From positions 16,031,833 to 16,095,832 of the forward strand of contig NC_058045.1 of the NCBI RefSeq assembly GCF_020085105.1: a stretch of DNA of 64,000 bases. Reading direction: 5' to 3'. Shown here in pieces: positions 34,780 through 47,352 of this stretch. How positions within the stretch are numbered: the stretch's first letter is position 1; the number at the start of each line of letters is the position of its first letter. A model generated the notes under the pieces. The model was given only the letters and a program-made list of their open reading frames with translations, searched no databases and was not told the DNA's origin. A program made the position numbers and the translations under genes. This DNA is from Siniperca chuatsi (Eukaryota; Chordata; Actinopteri; Centrarchiformes; Sinipercidae).

Positions 34780-36079
34780 CGCGTTCACGCGTCTGCCTTT
34801 AATTGAGGTGTGGGGCAGAGGTGAACATAACTTGGCTGAAGGGCCAACTACTTTACCTATTAAAACAACAGGCGGTCTTACAAGCTGGCACCCACTGTAA
34901 CCAGCACTCAGCAGGAGACCATCATTTTCATTTCCTGTCCAGGAGGAAATCCAGATAACTCATAATTCATAAAGACAAGGCATCCTCATTGTGTCCTGGC
35001 AGTGCAAACTGTGCTGGCTGAAGTATTATCAGTAGACAGTCCTGCACACTCAAGAATCTATTTGATTTCTTCAACTGCAGATTTCATAGGTGTAATATTG
35101 CATGTGATTATAAACATTAGTGCCACTTATTATGTTAATACCATCTGTCATTATAAAATCTTGCATCTACATTCACTCACATAGGTGGTGTTTGTTTTCT
35201 ATCTTACACTGGCATCAGCTGATGTGGTTATTATACAGGGTAATTTCCATATCAACACATGTCATTGTGATCACTAATCCTTTGCTGAGGCACTGTGCAA
35301 ATCCTGCACTCTGTTGCTGCTGCATTTCTTACAATATCCCATGTGCAATGTTTTTGCTTGCTCTAAACTGCAGCATGATTGCAAGGGAGTGCTTCAACAT
35401 TTGTCTCATTAATTAATGTTTAATCTGTATTTAATTCTACATTATAAAGAAAAATAAGCCTAGGCAGGGCTTGTCCCACACCCACTCAAAAATGCTTAAC
35501 TTTTAAATTAAAGTAGGTTTCTATAGTTTAATATCAAATGTGATACGTTACCGTAAATACTAATATTAAATGCATCATGCCACCTAACAGGGTAATGTGG
35601 CTAATGAGGAACTTTAGAAAATTTCAAATAGGGATATACAGAATATTGACACTGACATTACAAATGACCAGGTTTGAATGTGTCTCCCATTAGATTCATT
35701 CTGAAGCTAATGTAAACTCTTAAAATTAGCATGAAAAGAGTGCAGGCTTTTTCCAGAACATATGTTATTTTCATTTGATGCTGCTGAAATTAAGGGGATT
35801 TTTAGTTGGGGTAATTATTAAGACTGAGTTAATATGGAAGAAGTTATTCACTGGGGGCAGGTGGGCAACCTGTCTGCCTAGTGACGGTGACCCATCTCAG
35901 GACCACATGTGATAAGGGGAGTGGGGTCGTAGGGGCCTGGTTAGGGGGTTGAGTGTTACACTGTGTGCTAAACACCAAGTGACCTATCAGCTGCAATTTA
36001 TAGAAACAAGGTGCAGGCACTTGCTGGCCTCTGACAGATTTGCTTTCCTGCTCCTCGTGCTCCCACCCTCTCCTCTACC

Positions 36080-36150
<71 letters not shown>

Positions 36151-36504
36151 GCTTTTCATCATGCTCTGTTCGTCTGGCGCACAGTGCTGACATATGCTAA
36201 AAGTCTCTTTGATTATTGTTGATTGCACTGGAGGCTGATGAAATCTCACATCACATGGCATACTGAGCTTGTCATTCTTACTGTCTTTGCTTTGATTACA
36301 TGTGTCACACTTTATGTGGTAAACCATCCTTCCAGTCTGCATGCCTGGTTTACTGTCACTTCCTCAACATGTCAGCTGGAGTCCAGGAGGACAGGAACAG
36401 GTCTGCAGAAAAATACTAGACAGGATGACATCACGTTGTTTGTACTCAGAAAAATAATGTAATCTGTTCATTTCATTTTCACCTTTCAATACAAGGGAAA
36501 ACAA

Positions 36505-36546
<42 letters not shown>

Positions 36547-39500
36547 GGATCTGAAAGAAATAGGACCTCTATTTGTGTTTTGTTTTTACTTCTTGCCTCA
36601 TGATACCTCATTCGCTCAAAGCGTTTCCTCACTCTGATCTCTCACTGAGGTGTGTGAAGCCTGTTGGGGTCATTAACCTCCTCTGCTAAGCTCCTTTGTT
36701 TTCATACAGAATGACAACTGCTGATCCAGTGGTTTTTGAGTGCCTACGTGTTTCACATGGCATTTGTGTGAAATTGCGCATGCATGTGTGTGTTGTGTGC
36801 ATTTGTGTCTGTGAGACAGCTACCAGTGTTTCTACAGCCCCCAGGGCCCTGCACAGATAGTTTATGGGGCAGAGATCCAAATGAGACTCACCATTGCTCT
36901 CATCCTTATGGCTATTAATTTGCCACCTCATCATCACTCATCACGCAGCAAACTCTTTACACCACATTTACGTTACATACAGTGTAATATTCCTGTTGGA
37001 CATTAAATGAATTAGTACAGTGCCTGTATTTCTAAGTAATTTAGATCACTTTTTAGATATCTGCTTTAACATTACAGGGTGTCAAAAAAGCCCACTAAAA
37101 TCTACTTTAACTCAGTTCTGTAAGACATGAAACAAAATATGAAAACTTCCAAGGGGGTGAATACTTTTTTATTAGCACTGTATTTTAGTGTTAGAGTTGC
37201 CGGTGTTAAGAACAAGTCATATGGTCTCCACAGAGTTTATAAATTCAAGAACAGAGACAGAGTTTTGTCACACCCACATGCTTTTATGTATTTGTATCAG
37301 TGATCCAAAGCATGTAAACAGGTAAACAAGAGCTCTTTGTGTAGTTTTATAGTGTGGTAATTCATGATGAGGTTGATGACTGAATTAGCTCAGTTAACAG
37401 TGAGACCGTCAAAATAATGTTTGAATGAAGCTCTGTCTGAGTCCTGAGATTTCTTGTGGGTTTTACCTTACTCTTTACCCGGTTACAGAACGAGTTACAG
37501 TCAAGGGTCAAACAGCATGAAGTTTCACTCATCACAGTCATTTCTGTGCAACTGAGATCAGCTTTGACGGCAGTGAAGATGGTTTCATTAGTGCTCTTCA
37601 CAAATCTGCCATGCTTCCACTATCAGGTCTCAGCAGGAATGCAGACACATCTTAACGTTGGGAAACCTCTGCTGGGACAGTTGTATTTGCCTGTAATGTA
37701 TAGTATGCAAATAGCTGATTTTGGGTGCTGGCTTTTAACCAGTCTTTGCTGTCAAGAGAGTGTAGTGGCTGCATGTGTCTGGCACAATTCAAGAAGCATT
37801 CACACGTGAAATTAATGTGGGTCAGTGTGATGCCAGATAGGGTTTAAGGTCAAATGACTGCATCTCCAGAGGTGCGACCAAACTGCATGTGTTTGAGGTC
37901 AGTTCAACATAGTGTGTGGCTCTAGTTTGATTAATTCAGATTAGATTGCTATTTGTCATCTTTTTTGTCTTGTTTTATAGCTCTTCAAGTTTTAATGTTT
38001 TATTGTTTTTTTTAAACTATAATTTGTTTATTATTTGTTAAGCAAATGATGGCACTGTAATGTTACTTGTGGGACTGTTTTTCAGAGAGGTTTTTTATTT
38101 GTAATTTTAAACTGTTCAATTTTGAGGTTGTTGTTGTTCATGGTATAATTTTATTGTTTCGCATTATATTATATAGTCTACCTAAAATGTGAGGTATTCC
38201 TTACAGGTGTTACTTTTATTGCATCCCCCTGTGGTCATATCTCAGGCTAGAAAAGTGAGTTAGGTTGTAGTGTTGGGAAAATGATATGTCAAATATAATG
38301 TTGCTTCATACCCACAGTAATAGTAAATGTAAAGGTGGTTGTATTTGTTTTTCATGTGTATCAATATCTAACAACAACGTTTGAATGTTATATGAAAAAA
38401 CACACTGGTTACTCTCTGTCTGTCTTATTTTAATTATGTGGCAAAGGGTGTGATCTGCTCAGCAGTCTAATCCACACCATGCTCATATTGCATTAAGGAA
38501 ATTAAGTGAATGGCTGGCATGACATGTGAGATGTTTGATTCGCATCCTGCTGAATGAATAGTTCCACACTTAGCCGCCACCAGACACCTACAGTGGTGGC
38601 AAACTCTAAACCTGGGCATGCCGTTGGCGTGTTTTTAGCACCCCGAATTCAGCAGCAGAGACCTGACGAAGGCCTTTCTCCTTGGCAGGTGCTACTGGTG
38701 AGCAGCAGTCGACATCCAGACCAATGGATTGTGCCAGGAGGAGGAATGGAGCCTAAAGAGGAGCCCTGTGGGGCCGCCGTCAGGGAGGTGTACGAAGAGG
38801 TGAGCTCATCCCTTGAAAAAATACAGAGTTATACATCATGTAACTGTTCTTCTATATTTTGTAGTTGCCACTGCTTTAAAGCAGTAAAACCACCAAATGT
38901 CCATAGTGGTGTTTTTGCATGTTAAACTACAGATTGCATACACTTGACATTACTGCTGACCATTCTCCAAAGCATACTGTATGTATTTAGATGATTTTGT
39001 ACCTCAGAGGGAGACAAGTTTGTGCTAGTACAATATGAAAAATCAGCTTTCAGAGACTTGGAATTTTCTGGAGATTGCTAATTTTTCATAGCTTTATTTA
39101 TTATTTGAAGGGGGTCAAAGTGCACCATAATGCAGGTGAAAATAGGACTTCATTGCTGGTGAGCCCAACTGGTTCTGGGAATTTCCAACATGTGAGTTTT
39201 GAGAGTCAACTTTTCAGCAGTATTGCTTTCACAAGCTCTGTTGTCATACAATGAAAGTGGAAGATAAACAATAAGCAAACATGGACATTGTGAAAAGGAC
39301 ATTGTGAACTAGGTAATTTCATGCGTTCAAAAGGTCTCTGGTGTAGAAGTCAGCTCCCCAAGACTCGGTTGTTGGAATTTCCCACAAGATTGCGAAAGCA
39401 TCAATAACAGAGGTTTAAAACCCAGATTCAGGCCTGCATTACCACATGATGATAATGATAGTGAAAAAAATAAAGCAGGTCAAGAATACACTGTGATTTA

Positions 39501-42500
39501 TAATGCAATTACAACCTGCAAACCCTATAACCTTACATAACACAAGCAAAAACTGCACTGTGTCACCTTAATAAGTCATCTAGTCTATTAGTTTTGATTG
39601 GCTAGAGGCACAGACACAAATGATCGTTATCATAAGCAGCAATTCTTGGCAGTTAGTGTCGTCACTGTTCACACTGTGAAATGCTCCCACTGTTGTACGA
39701 GCCAGATCCAGATGAGGGATAGAAATATTTGGCAGTGTTGCATAAATGACCAGTTAATTGTTCTGTGGTTTAGTAAAGGGGGCTGCTGGTAGTTGGCCAG
39801 AGTGTTTGGCATGGAGTGAGATGTGAGCTTCTGCCTTGGATAGTAGTGTAGTGACAGCTTTGAGGTATGGCAGTAACATTTGGGAAGGGTTTCCAGTTAC
39901 CCACATCCTGTGCCTCCCAGACCAGACATGTGCCTGAATATGGATGAGCTGCAAACCAACTACTGTGGCAAGCCAACGATTCGAAACGTCATGTTTAATA
40001 CCCTTCTGTCAAGTTCAACACATCGACCCCACGGTTCCATGTGTTAGTTTTCATTTGTGCAAATATGAGATTTGTCTGTCCTATCAGGCTATTTTCAAAT
40101 GTAATTGTTATATCTTTTTTGTATAATCACTACAGCAATCAAAGATAATATTTTGACAAAAATATTTGTTATCCCTTATTGTAGACAATAGCTGTGTCCA
40201 AATTCTATACTACATACTAAATCTAAGCAGGTTTTCAGTATGTAATGTGTTCACACTAGAAAAGTGACAAAATTACAGTATGCTCAAAAGTCAAAAGACA
40301 GCAAGCATACTGAAAAATACTTTATCACATAAATATATTATCACAATGCCTTGCACAAAGGAAATTGAGGAGTTGCTTGCAACTGCACAAAATTAAAACA
40401 AGATTGGTAATTGTGGTTAAAGTGCTCCAGAAAGATCTTGGAAAACATGCAAAGAAATCTTTAGTAAGATATTTTGCTTTCTATTTGTTACATTTAAAGT
40501 ATGTTGATTTCTTGTATATTTACTGCAAAAACAATATTCTATAAAGATAAGTATAATAGTATGGTATTGGGACACAACAATTGTTGTGGGGTCCTAGACA
40601 TCCTAACAGATCCTGGCGGTTCTGAAATGAGAGGCCATGTCTGAAACATGCCCCTGGAATGCCTCTGAGTCTCCCAGCCAGCCAATGTTTTTTTGCAAAA
40701 AGCTGATTATACATGCCATCAGTATCTGCTGACTTGGAGCATGCTCCACAAGCTGCCTAGCTTCACTATGACACTAATATAGTGGTTCCTAATCTTTTGT
40801 TGGTTGTGAGGAAAAAAGGTTGGGATCAAGGCACTCTCTTCAAAGCACTCTCTACTTGTGACCCCTCATCTCAGGGTGTAGTTTGTCTATAAGTTTGTGA
40901 CTAATTAAACTGAAGAGTGACTTGGAATATATTTTAACAACCTGAAGAGGTTAAACTAGCCAGTATTTCACAAGAAAAAGCAAAGATGTCTGAAAGTTAC
41001 ACATAATTTTATAAAGCTGATTATTTTGTCTTATTTTCTAACCCACTAATCATCTCGCGACCCCATTCATTTTAGAACTTCTTATGGGGGTCCTGACTCC
41101 CGGGTTGGAAACTTCTGCTCTAGGATACATTTGAGCTGATGACATTTCCACAGCTAACTTCCGTGGCCACGATCTTCTAAAGAGTAAATTTGTCACAAAC
41201 TGTGCATAAGCAGAAATGGAACTCTACTCGTGCACTGTACTTGTGTTAAACCCCGCTGTGTCATCATCCTGTCACTCAGACTATGTTTAGGTCTACCTGG
41301 TCATCTCTGCTAGGCTGCCTCACAGGCATGTGGCGATGCTAGGATGGTACCAAGCCAAAGGGTTTCCTGACCTAAATGAGACAAATGTTCAACAGAGAAT
41401 ATGTGTACACTTTAGAACAAAGACAAGCTGTTCCTTATACCAGGTCACGCATTCTTGCTGTGGTGCTGCCGTATGAAAATATCGCACAGTGAGTGTTTTC
41501 ATTCAGCTTTGTTAGTGTCAGAAGAACAAATTTATCAGTCCCTATGAACTAAGGTGAAATCTACTTAGCAAGTAATACGTAATGTTCAGTACTGGTGATA
41601 TAGAACACTCTGTGGTCACTCAAATGTAAATGTATTGAATGACTCTTGATTAGTTTTCTTCTTGTGTGTGCAGGCTGGTGTGAAGGGAATGCTTGGCAGA
41701 CTACTCGGGATTTTTGAGGTAAGTTTGTCATTAAAAAAATGGAATTAATTCTCACGCTGCATATAATACATTATATAACGCTGTTTAAAATCTTAGCTGG
41801 TAACCCTACTATCATGCCTTGGATGCCAGTGTAGGCATGCCTCATGTCTGTGTGCCAGTCCTCAGAGTCAGCCAGCGTTAAGTTATTTTGTTCATGTAGT
41901 GTCTATAAAGAAACAGTACAGTTAATCTCAGTTAACATCATGTCTTTACATCATGTCTTTACTGTATATGAAAGCTTTGAATGCATTGCATTGCCACAGT
42001 TTATCGCAGTGATATAAAGTAGTGTCTTCATCTAAACTTTTGCAGCACAATCAGGACAGAAAGCACAGGACGTACGTATTTACCCTCATAGTGACGGAGA
42101 CACTGGAGGACTGGGAGGACTCTGTCAACATTGGTATGCCTCTACATTTAAGTCTCACTTTGTCATCATATTACCGATAGTTTTCACATAAATTGTGCTA
42201 ATTAGGGCTCCTCAGCCTACTGCATAGAGGTAAATTAAAGGTGCCCTGTGAAGCTTTCTTGTACACAAACAATTTCTTCTTCTTTCTTCTCTTCTTCTTT
42301 CTCATCAAAATGCATTGTGTATACTCTTGAGCTCTAACATATGTGTTGAATGGTAGAAAAGGTTTCAGTCGTTTCGAGCCGAAACGTCTTGATTCTGAAA
42401 ACAGTGTCCAGATGACCACTGAAACCACTGAAACCTTTTCTATGATAGAACACTCCTGGACGAATGAGGGACTACACCGTCATATGTGATGAATGTATTT

Positions 42501-45500
42501 CTTTCCTCATAAAACACTTGCAAAGCCAATTTTTTAATATTATAAATTGTGAAATGTTTGCCAGCTTGGAGTCTTCCTCTTCCTTGCCTTTGTTGTTGTC
42601 CTTGGTTCACTGCGATGCTTCTTTGCATGTTACAGCCACCAACTGTTTAATAGTGGAATAACAGAAATTGCGTCACCCGTATGCTTGTGCTTTGTGTGTC
42701 CTCTGGCTGTACATGATACAAACAAATTGGGGACCTACTGGGGACCCACAAAAACACTGCTCCATAGTGCTACGAGTGGTTAAAAAGAAAAGAAACTCTA
42801 CAGAGTACCTTTTTTTTTAAAGGTTTTAGGGCAATTATAATGACATACAGAAGTTATTATAACTTTGTAAACAACTTCAATTGATTTTGTTGTCTTTTTG
42901 ACGGTAAAAAAGTCATTTGTAGATCACAGGTCAGAAGGTCGAGTCAGGGTAGAGATAATGGAAATAATCATTAGTTGCAGCCCTAACATGTATATTCTTT
43001 CCCCCATTGCTTATATTTGGCCCTATTACTGTAAAATTTCTAATGTTGCCGGTAATGTGGAGTATGTATAGGCATGTGATCACTATTTGTTTTGAATGTC
43101 TTCAGTATTTTAATTCTAATGCTTCTCTGGGGACTTAGTAACTAAAAACGTGAAAAAAAGTGGTCGGGATAATTTACTCCCTTCACCCACAGGAATAGAG
43201 TTCAGCCTGTTCACAAGGGAGAGGAATGTTTGCTGTGCCCAGTTGTTTTCCAGTTATCATCATTCACCACAGCCCCCTCCTTACTTGTCCTCTCTTGCCC
43301 TGCATGAGGACTGTGACTGAGCGGAAAGAGCTCGACACTACTGGTCTAATTTACTCTCCCCCTCTGCCGAAAGGCCAGCGGTGGTGTACTTCAGGGTTTC
43401 AATATAAAGTGGTTGAATCCCCCCTCCTCTCACACCATGATGGGTTTGAAGCAAAGTATAAATACCTCCCAGCCGACAGTTTACTAGACAGATCGTTCTT
43501 GTGGAAGGTGCTTTTTTAAGGAAGGTTTGGTGACATGAGGGCTTCATAAACACAAACTGAAGTAGGTCAGGAATGTCCATTTCCACTCTGATCTTAGTGC
43601 TGCAACATGTGCTGAACAGTTTATTCTTGAGCGTGTTGTATAATATTGTGGTTTAGCAATTTAAGGTCATTTTGCCTGTTGAGCAATCTTACTCACCGCT
43701 CAGTCAGGCATACAGTAACACTGCTAAAGAGCTTTAGTGAAGAATGCCATTGGCTGCAGTGCAGTGGCAGTTTCATCTTGGTTATCTATTGGTTTCATTA
43801 AAATGACTTCCAGTTAAGAGTCATAAGGGATGGCAACACAAGACCAAGCTTCTGCTTCTAAAAAAACTCAAATAAACAAACCCAAATAAACAAATCAAAT
43901 TCTATGCTAGGCTGAATGAGGGATGAGTGGGTGTAACAGACAGAAAAGGAGAAAGACCCCAAAAATGCTGGAGGACAAACAAGAAGAACTCAATACAGAA
44001 GAAAAAATTGGTGGTGTGGAAGGGCGCCATGCTGAGGCGCAAGGGTTTACAAGGAAATCGCAAACTTGAACAACAAATCAAAAACGACCACATTGATTTC
44101 AAAGAAATATTCAAACAGCAATTCATCAACCACAAATTGATGGCTAACTCAACTTGAGACTTTTTTGTAATGCATCTCAACTTGCAAACATGAACTAGGG
44201 CTGCACAATTAATCGAAATATTATCGAAATCACAATATGGCCAAGTGCAATATCCAAATCACAGAAGCTGCGATTTTTTTGAAAAAGGTAAAATGTGACA
44301 AAACAGCATTATAGTGAAGTACTGCAACGCAGGAGATGCCCTGGCCTACAAATCTTGTTCTCCAGATGTAAGAAAACATGTTTGTTCGGTACAGACCTCA
44401 ACAAATGTCACATCAACTTGATTTTAATATTTTTTTCAGAGAAAATGAAAATTGCGATGCAAAAATGATCATTCCCACTAATCGTGAATCGCATCACAGT
44501 CATTATATCTGTCAAAATAATCGCAATATGATTTTTTTACCATATCATGCAGCCCTAACATGAACTTCACTACATTCCTATCAGTTTTGTATTAGTGCTT
44601 AGTCTGGAAACTTGATGAATTATGCAATCTATGTTTTTATTTTTGTTTTTCTCTTTTAAGTATGACTTGATATTTAGCCTATATAGGAAAGGTATTTTCA
44701 TAAACCATTTTTGGCTTCCAACCGCTCCTGCACAATGCTTAAACTTATTTTCGATATTCTTATTGTCTTAAATATATGTGCAAATAAACTAAACTAAACT
44801 TAACATATCTAGTAAGGCTGTGTAAGTTTGTCTGTATAAGGTAACATGATATGACCATAATAAATGCTTTATTTCTGGTTCCTTGCGTATCTTATCTTAG
44901 TCGAGCTTTAACACTAAAGCTAATTAACAACACTGAAAGGAAAAATGAAAATGATGGCAGTACAGATTATTGTTATCTGCGTATTATCATTATACACTGT
45001 ATTCATCAGCATGATAGAGGCCAAGTTCACAGGGTTACTATGTTTAAAACAAAGTGCTTGTTGGATCGTCGAAGAGCTTCTGAAATCCCTCCTCCCACAC
45101 CTTTCCAACGTCGGAGTTCAAAAAACATCAGACAATTTTTGTAACTTTCCAAAACTGACACTCTGACAGACTCAAAACCACAAGACCACAGGTTCGATCC
45201 CAACTACGGCCATCGTGTTCAGTATAATCCTTGGTTGTTGATAAAGTGTCATTTAGCACAACACCAAACCTCTACCTGTTTACCAGTGTAATCCATATGC
45301 TGACAACTTGCCCTTGTCCTTCCTTGAATGTTTTCACAGGGAGGAAGAGGAAGTGGTTCAAAGTTGACGAAGCAATCAGGGTGCTGCAGAGCCACAAGCC
45401 TGTCCATGCAGAGTACCTACGCAGTCTCACAACCGCCTGTAATCCTACCTGCAGTCCCGCGTGTAGCCCGACTAACGGCAACACCCCGAGCTCCCAAGTG

Positions 45501-45566
45501 ACGGACAACAACACACCTCACTATGTTGTTTGCTCCACACAGGGCTCAGATCTAGTCAACAGATAG
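34464..45566 (+). CDS. nudt4: Diphosphoinositol polyphosphate phosphohydrolase 2 (Nudix type 4)
   Basis: Five exons, 34464-34562, 38689-38799, 41674-41718, 42046-42133 and 45340-45566, give 189 aa. The start MMKFKPNQTRTYD matches human NUDT4. The Nudix box GX5EX7REUXEEXGU is complete at residues 51-73 (Gly51, Glu57, Arg65, Glu66, Glu69, Glu70, Gly72). It binds the metal ions used to hydrolyse diphosphoinositol polyphosphates (such as InsP7) and diadenosine polyphosphates in the cytoplasm. His86 is an extra residue at the exon 3/4 junction, where human NUDT4 isoforms differ by one Gln. The C-terminal tail is longer than in human and has a Cys-rich insert (TACNPTCSPACSPTNG). Position 60, inside the Nudix box, is Cys where human has Gly. 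Paralogue status (nudt4a or b) is undetermined. Confidence 0.95.
34739..34779. repeat. Compound (GT)n(GA)n microsatellite
   Basis: A GT run of about 20 nt passes directly into a GA run of about 18 nt, just inside nudt4 intron 1. Confidence 0.93.
36083..36145. repeat. (CT)n microsatellite
   Basis: A CT tract of about 63 bp in nudt4 intron 1. Long Ser-Leu and Arg-Glu frames across it are artefacts of the repeat. Confidence 0.95.
36506..36545. repeat. (ATT)13 microsatellite
   Basis: An ATT trinucleotide tract of about 40 bp in nudt4 intron 1. Confidence 0.93.
37015..37182. repeat. Possible Tc1-type non-autonomous element
   Basis: Starts TACAGTGCC and ends AGCACTGTA, with the inner phrase AAGGGGGTGAATACTTTT, which resembles ends of fish Tc1-like transposons. 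Flanking TA dinucleotides fit that group. The inverted repeats are short and imperfect, so the assignment is tentative. Confidence 0.45.
38800..41673 (+). other. nudt4: nudt4 intron 2
   Basis: A 2.9-kb intron. Besides a MITE-like element at 40781-41122, I see nothing beyond AT-rich unique sequence. Short frames at 39598-40126 have no recognisable product. Confidence 0.65.
40781..41122. repeat. MITE-like element with degenerate inverted ends
   Basis: The left end AGTGGTTCCTAATCTTTTGT and the right end CCCGGGTTGGAAACTTCTGC are degraded inverted repeats of the common fish type (AGTGGTTCCCAACC and GGTTGGGAACCACTGCTCTA). The inside has ATCTCGCGACCCCATT. No target duplication is clear. Confidence 0.6.
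42237..42812. repeat. Inverted-repeat (MITE-like) element interrupted by a younger insertion
   Basis: The left end AAAGGTGCCCTGTGAAGCTT (42237-42256) and the right end AAACTCTACAGAGTACCTTT (42793-42812) are diverged inverted repeats. Inside are ATGCATTGTGTATACTCTTG and, far to the right, CTGGGGACCCACAAAAACAC. I recall these phrases as contiguous parts of one fish repeat. The compact repeat copy D was inserted between them. Confidence 0.7.
42338..42495 (+). repeat. Compact repeat copy D with 15-bp target-site duplication
   Basis: CATATGTGTTGAATG (42338-42352) and CATATGTGATGAATG (42481-42495) flank a 128-bp insert, with one mismatch. The insert starts GTAGAAAAGGTTTCAGTCG, the left end of copy B. 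It then jumps to CCGAAACGTCTTGATTCTGA in inverted orientation and ends with the common right end GGGACTACACCGT. It has an internal 10-bp duplication (CACTGAAACC). Confidence 0.87.
44188..44565. repeat. hAT-type MITE with 8-bp target-site duplication
   Basis: The direct repeat ACATGAAC at 44188-44195 and 44558-44565 flanks a 362-bp element (44196-44557). The ends are perfect 10-bp inverted repeats, TAGGGCTGCA and TGCAGCCCTA. Eight-base duplications and this terminus fit hAT-superfamily transposons. The inside is AT-rich with AATCGCAATATG-like motifs and has no transposase frame. Confidence 0.9.
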
Positions 45567-46245
45567 GACCATCACCAGCAGCAAGCAGTTCTTCTAAGAG
45601 GATACCGGGATGGACATATCATCTAAAAAAGACTTCTGCATTGATTGCATTACTAACGCAGCCTCTTAATATGTACAGTATGGACTTCCTTGAAGCTGAT
45701 TTGAAATCTATTTCGAGTGGGCTTGAAGAGTGCCAAAATGTTTTCCAAGTATATTTAAGATTTTATATGTATATTTTTTAACAACCATCACCAGCTAATA
45801 GAGCAAAGGTGTCCCTGTAAAGCATCCAGCTTTAGATGGATTTTCTCAGTGTGCTGCTTATGCAATGTAAAAGTCTTTTTTAGTCTTACATGCCGAATAT
45901 TTGACTAGCAGTGCACAAAGTGTTTGCTCTAAGAGGAAGTCATATCCCCACAGTGACTCAGTGCCAAATAATGCCCTTCTGCAAGACGTTTTGAAGAGGA
46001 GTCGCCACGTGTATGAATATTTTATTACAATTCAGTTTTTTGTGAATTGTTGTGACACTTTTTGGGAGAAAAGCTAATGTCCTCTCACTATAGCTCAAGT
46101 CTTGTAGGGTATTTTGCCTAAAGAGAGCTGAGGGCAATGTCTGTCTTTGATGGAACAAGTGTGAACAACATTGCTCCTCCAGTAATTACCACCTTACAAG
46201 TACACACAGTATCATCTCTAATTACTAGTAACAGTGTAACACTGT

Positions 46246-46251
46246 AATAAA
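46246..46251 (+). terminator. nudt4: Probable poly(A) signal of nudt4
   Basis: AATAAA about 680 bp after the stop codon, in AT-rich 3' UTR. Later sites cannot be excluded. Confidence 0.5.
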
Positions 46252-47352
46252 GATTAGGCGAAAATCTGAAAACCAGCCACCACACTGAAATGGAGACTTA
46301 CATAGTCCTTCCTCAAACATCCTTTTAGTTGTACATAAATTTAATGTTGTCAGGCTGACAACTAAATTGAACAATGACAGTATATTGGTACAGTTACATA
46401 AATATCAGCTTTTGTATAGTAGAACAGAACTGCAGTCAGCATAATCTTGCAAATGTGCCGAAGAAAGACAGTACAAACACAGATGCATCATACAAGAAAT
46501 AATACATATCTTCTGAAGAAACTATTAAGTGCATTTGACAAATGTGAAGTCCTGTGTCTGAGAAGACAATAAGGAGGCCTTGCTTTTAGATAAGAATTAC
46601 AATGTGTTTTAGTCTGATTCTTCTAAGTGCTTGAACAAACACAACAGTAAATTGTGTTTAGTTTCTCAACACTGTGCACCTATCAGCAGTGACTGGAAGC
46701 AGTACAATCTGCCTTACACACACTGTCAAAACCAGCCCCTTATATTTCTCAGCTGAGGTTAGATTTGAACAATAGGATGTTGAAGGAAACTTGGAATTGT
46801 TGTTACATCTGAAAGTACAGTATTTAGTAAGAGTTGACTGAACTTTATTTATGTTTCATAGGGAAATGCCCCCTCCCATCATGAACAGGAAACTATGACA
46901 GGAAGTCATGGTCAGTGTGTAGGCCAGACTTTTTTGTTGTTTTTTTTTGCACCAGAAAAAGAGCACAAATTATATGATAAATTAATTAACTATCATTGAC
47001 TCTTGTACTTAAGTAGGATGGAAAAGATCAATGATGACTAACCCTTTTTTTCTGTGTGCATGTGTGACTGGAATATTCTGCTGTTCATCATCATGTTTGT
47101 ATATAAAAGCTTTAAATGAAAAAAAAAAAAGATGATCCTCATTGCCACATGTTTTAATCAGTGCAGTAGAACATAACAGCTCTTATAATCTTGAATGTAG
47201 CCACGCTGTGTGTCCTGCCTAACCATCCTCTTCATGACCCGCCCATTCGCCGCTGCTGCCTGAGCTTGGTCAGGTGTTCATTGTACAGCGACGTAAACTT
47301 TGAATTTGGAAAACTTACTGGATTTTTTGTGTGGACAAACACAGTCGAGGCC
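46252..47352. other. Intergenic region nudt4-eea1 and eea1 5' UTR
   Basis: A same-strand spacer of about 1.1 kb with no gene or repeat family recognised. It includes an A-rich run near 47120. The last 150 bp upstream of the eea1 start should be promoter and 5' UTR; no TATA box is obvious. Confidence 0.5.

Larger units (their letters stand above)
34563..38688 (+). other. nudt4: nudt4 intron 1
   Basis: A 4.1-kb intron with (GT)n(GA)n, (CT)n and (TTA)n tracts and a possible Tc1-type fragment. The open frame running into exon 2 from 38554 is open by chance; the exon starts after a ttggcag acceptor. No internal gene is seen. Confidence 0.65.
42134..45339 (+). other. nudt4: nudt4 intron 4
   Basis: A 3.2-kb intron that is a hotspot for insertions. 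It holds an inverted-repeat element (42237-42812) with a second element nested in it (42338-42495), and a hAT MITE (44188-44565). The remaining sequence shows no gene. AGGTTCGATCCC near 45190 looks like a tRNA B box but has no A box. Confidence 0.7.

Noticed and set aside
35949-36342. Ser-Leu and Arg-Glu rich open frames on both strands
   Set aside because: They are translations of the (CT)n tract in nudt4 intron 1.
38554-38688. In-frame extension of nudt4 exon 2 upstream as an alternative start (MNSSTLSRHQ...)
   Set aside because: A good acceptor at 38688 joins exon 1, whose protein matches human NUDT4; the upstream frame is unlike any NUDT N-terminus. A rare alternative promoter cannot be fully excluded.
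45180-45215. tRNA-like B box (AGGTTCGATCCC) suggesting a tRNA gene or SINE head
   Set aside because: No A box at the expected distance, no cloverleaf and no visible SINE tail or target duplication.
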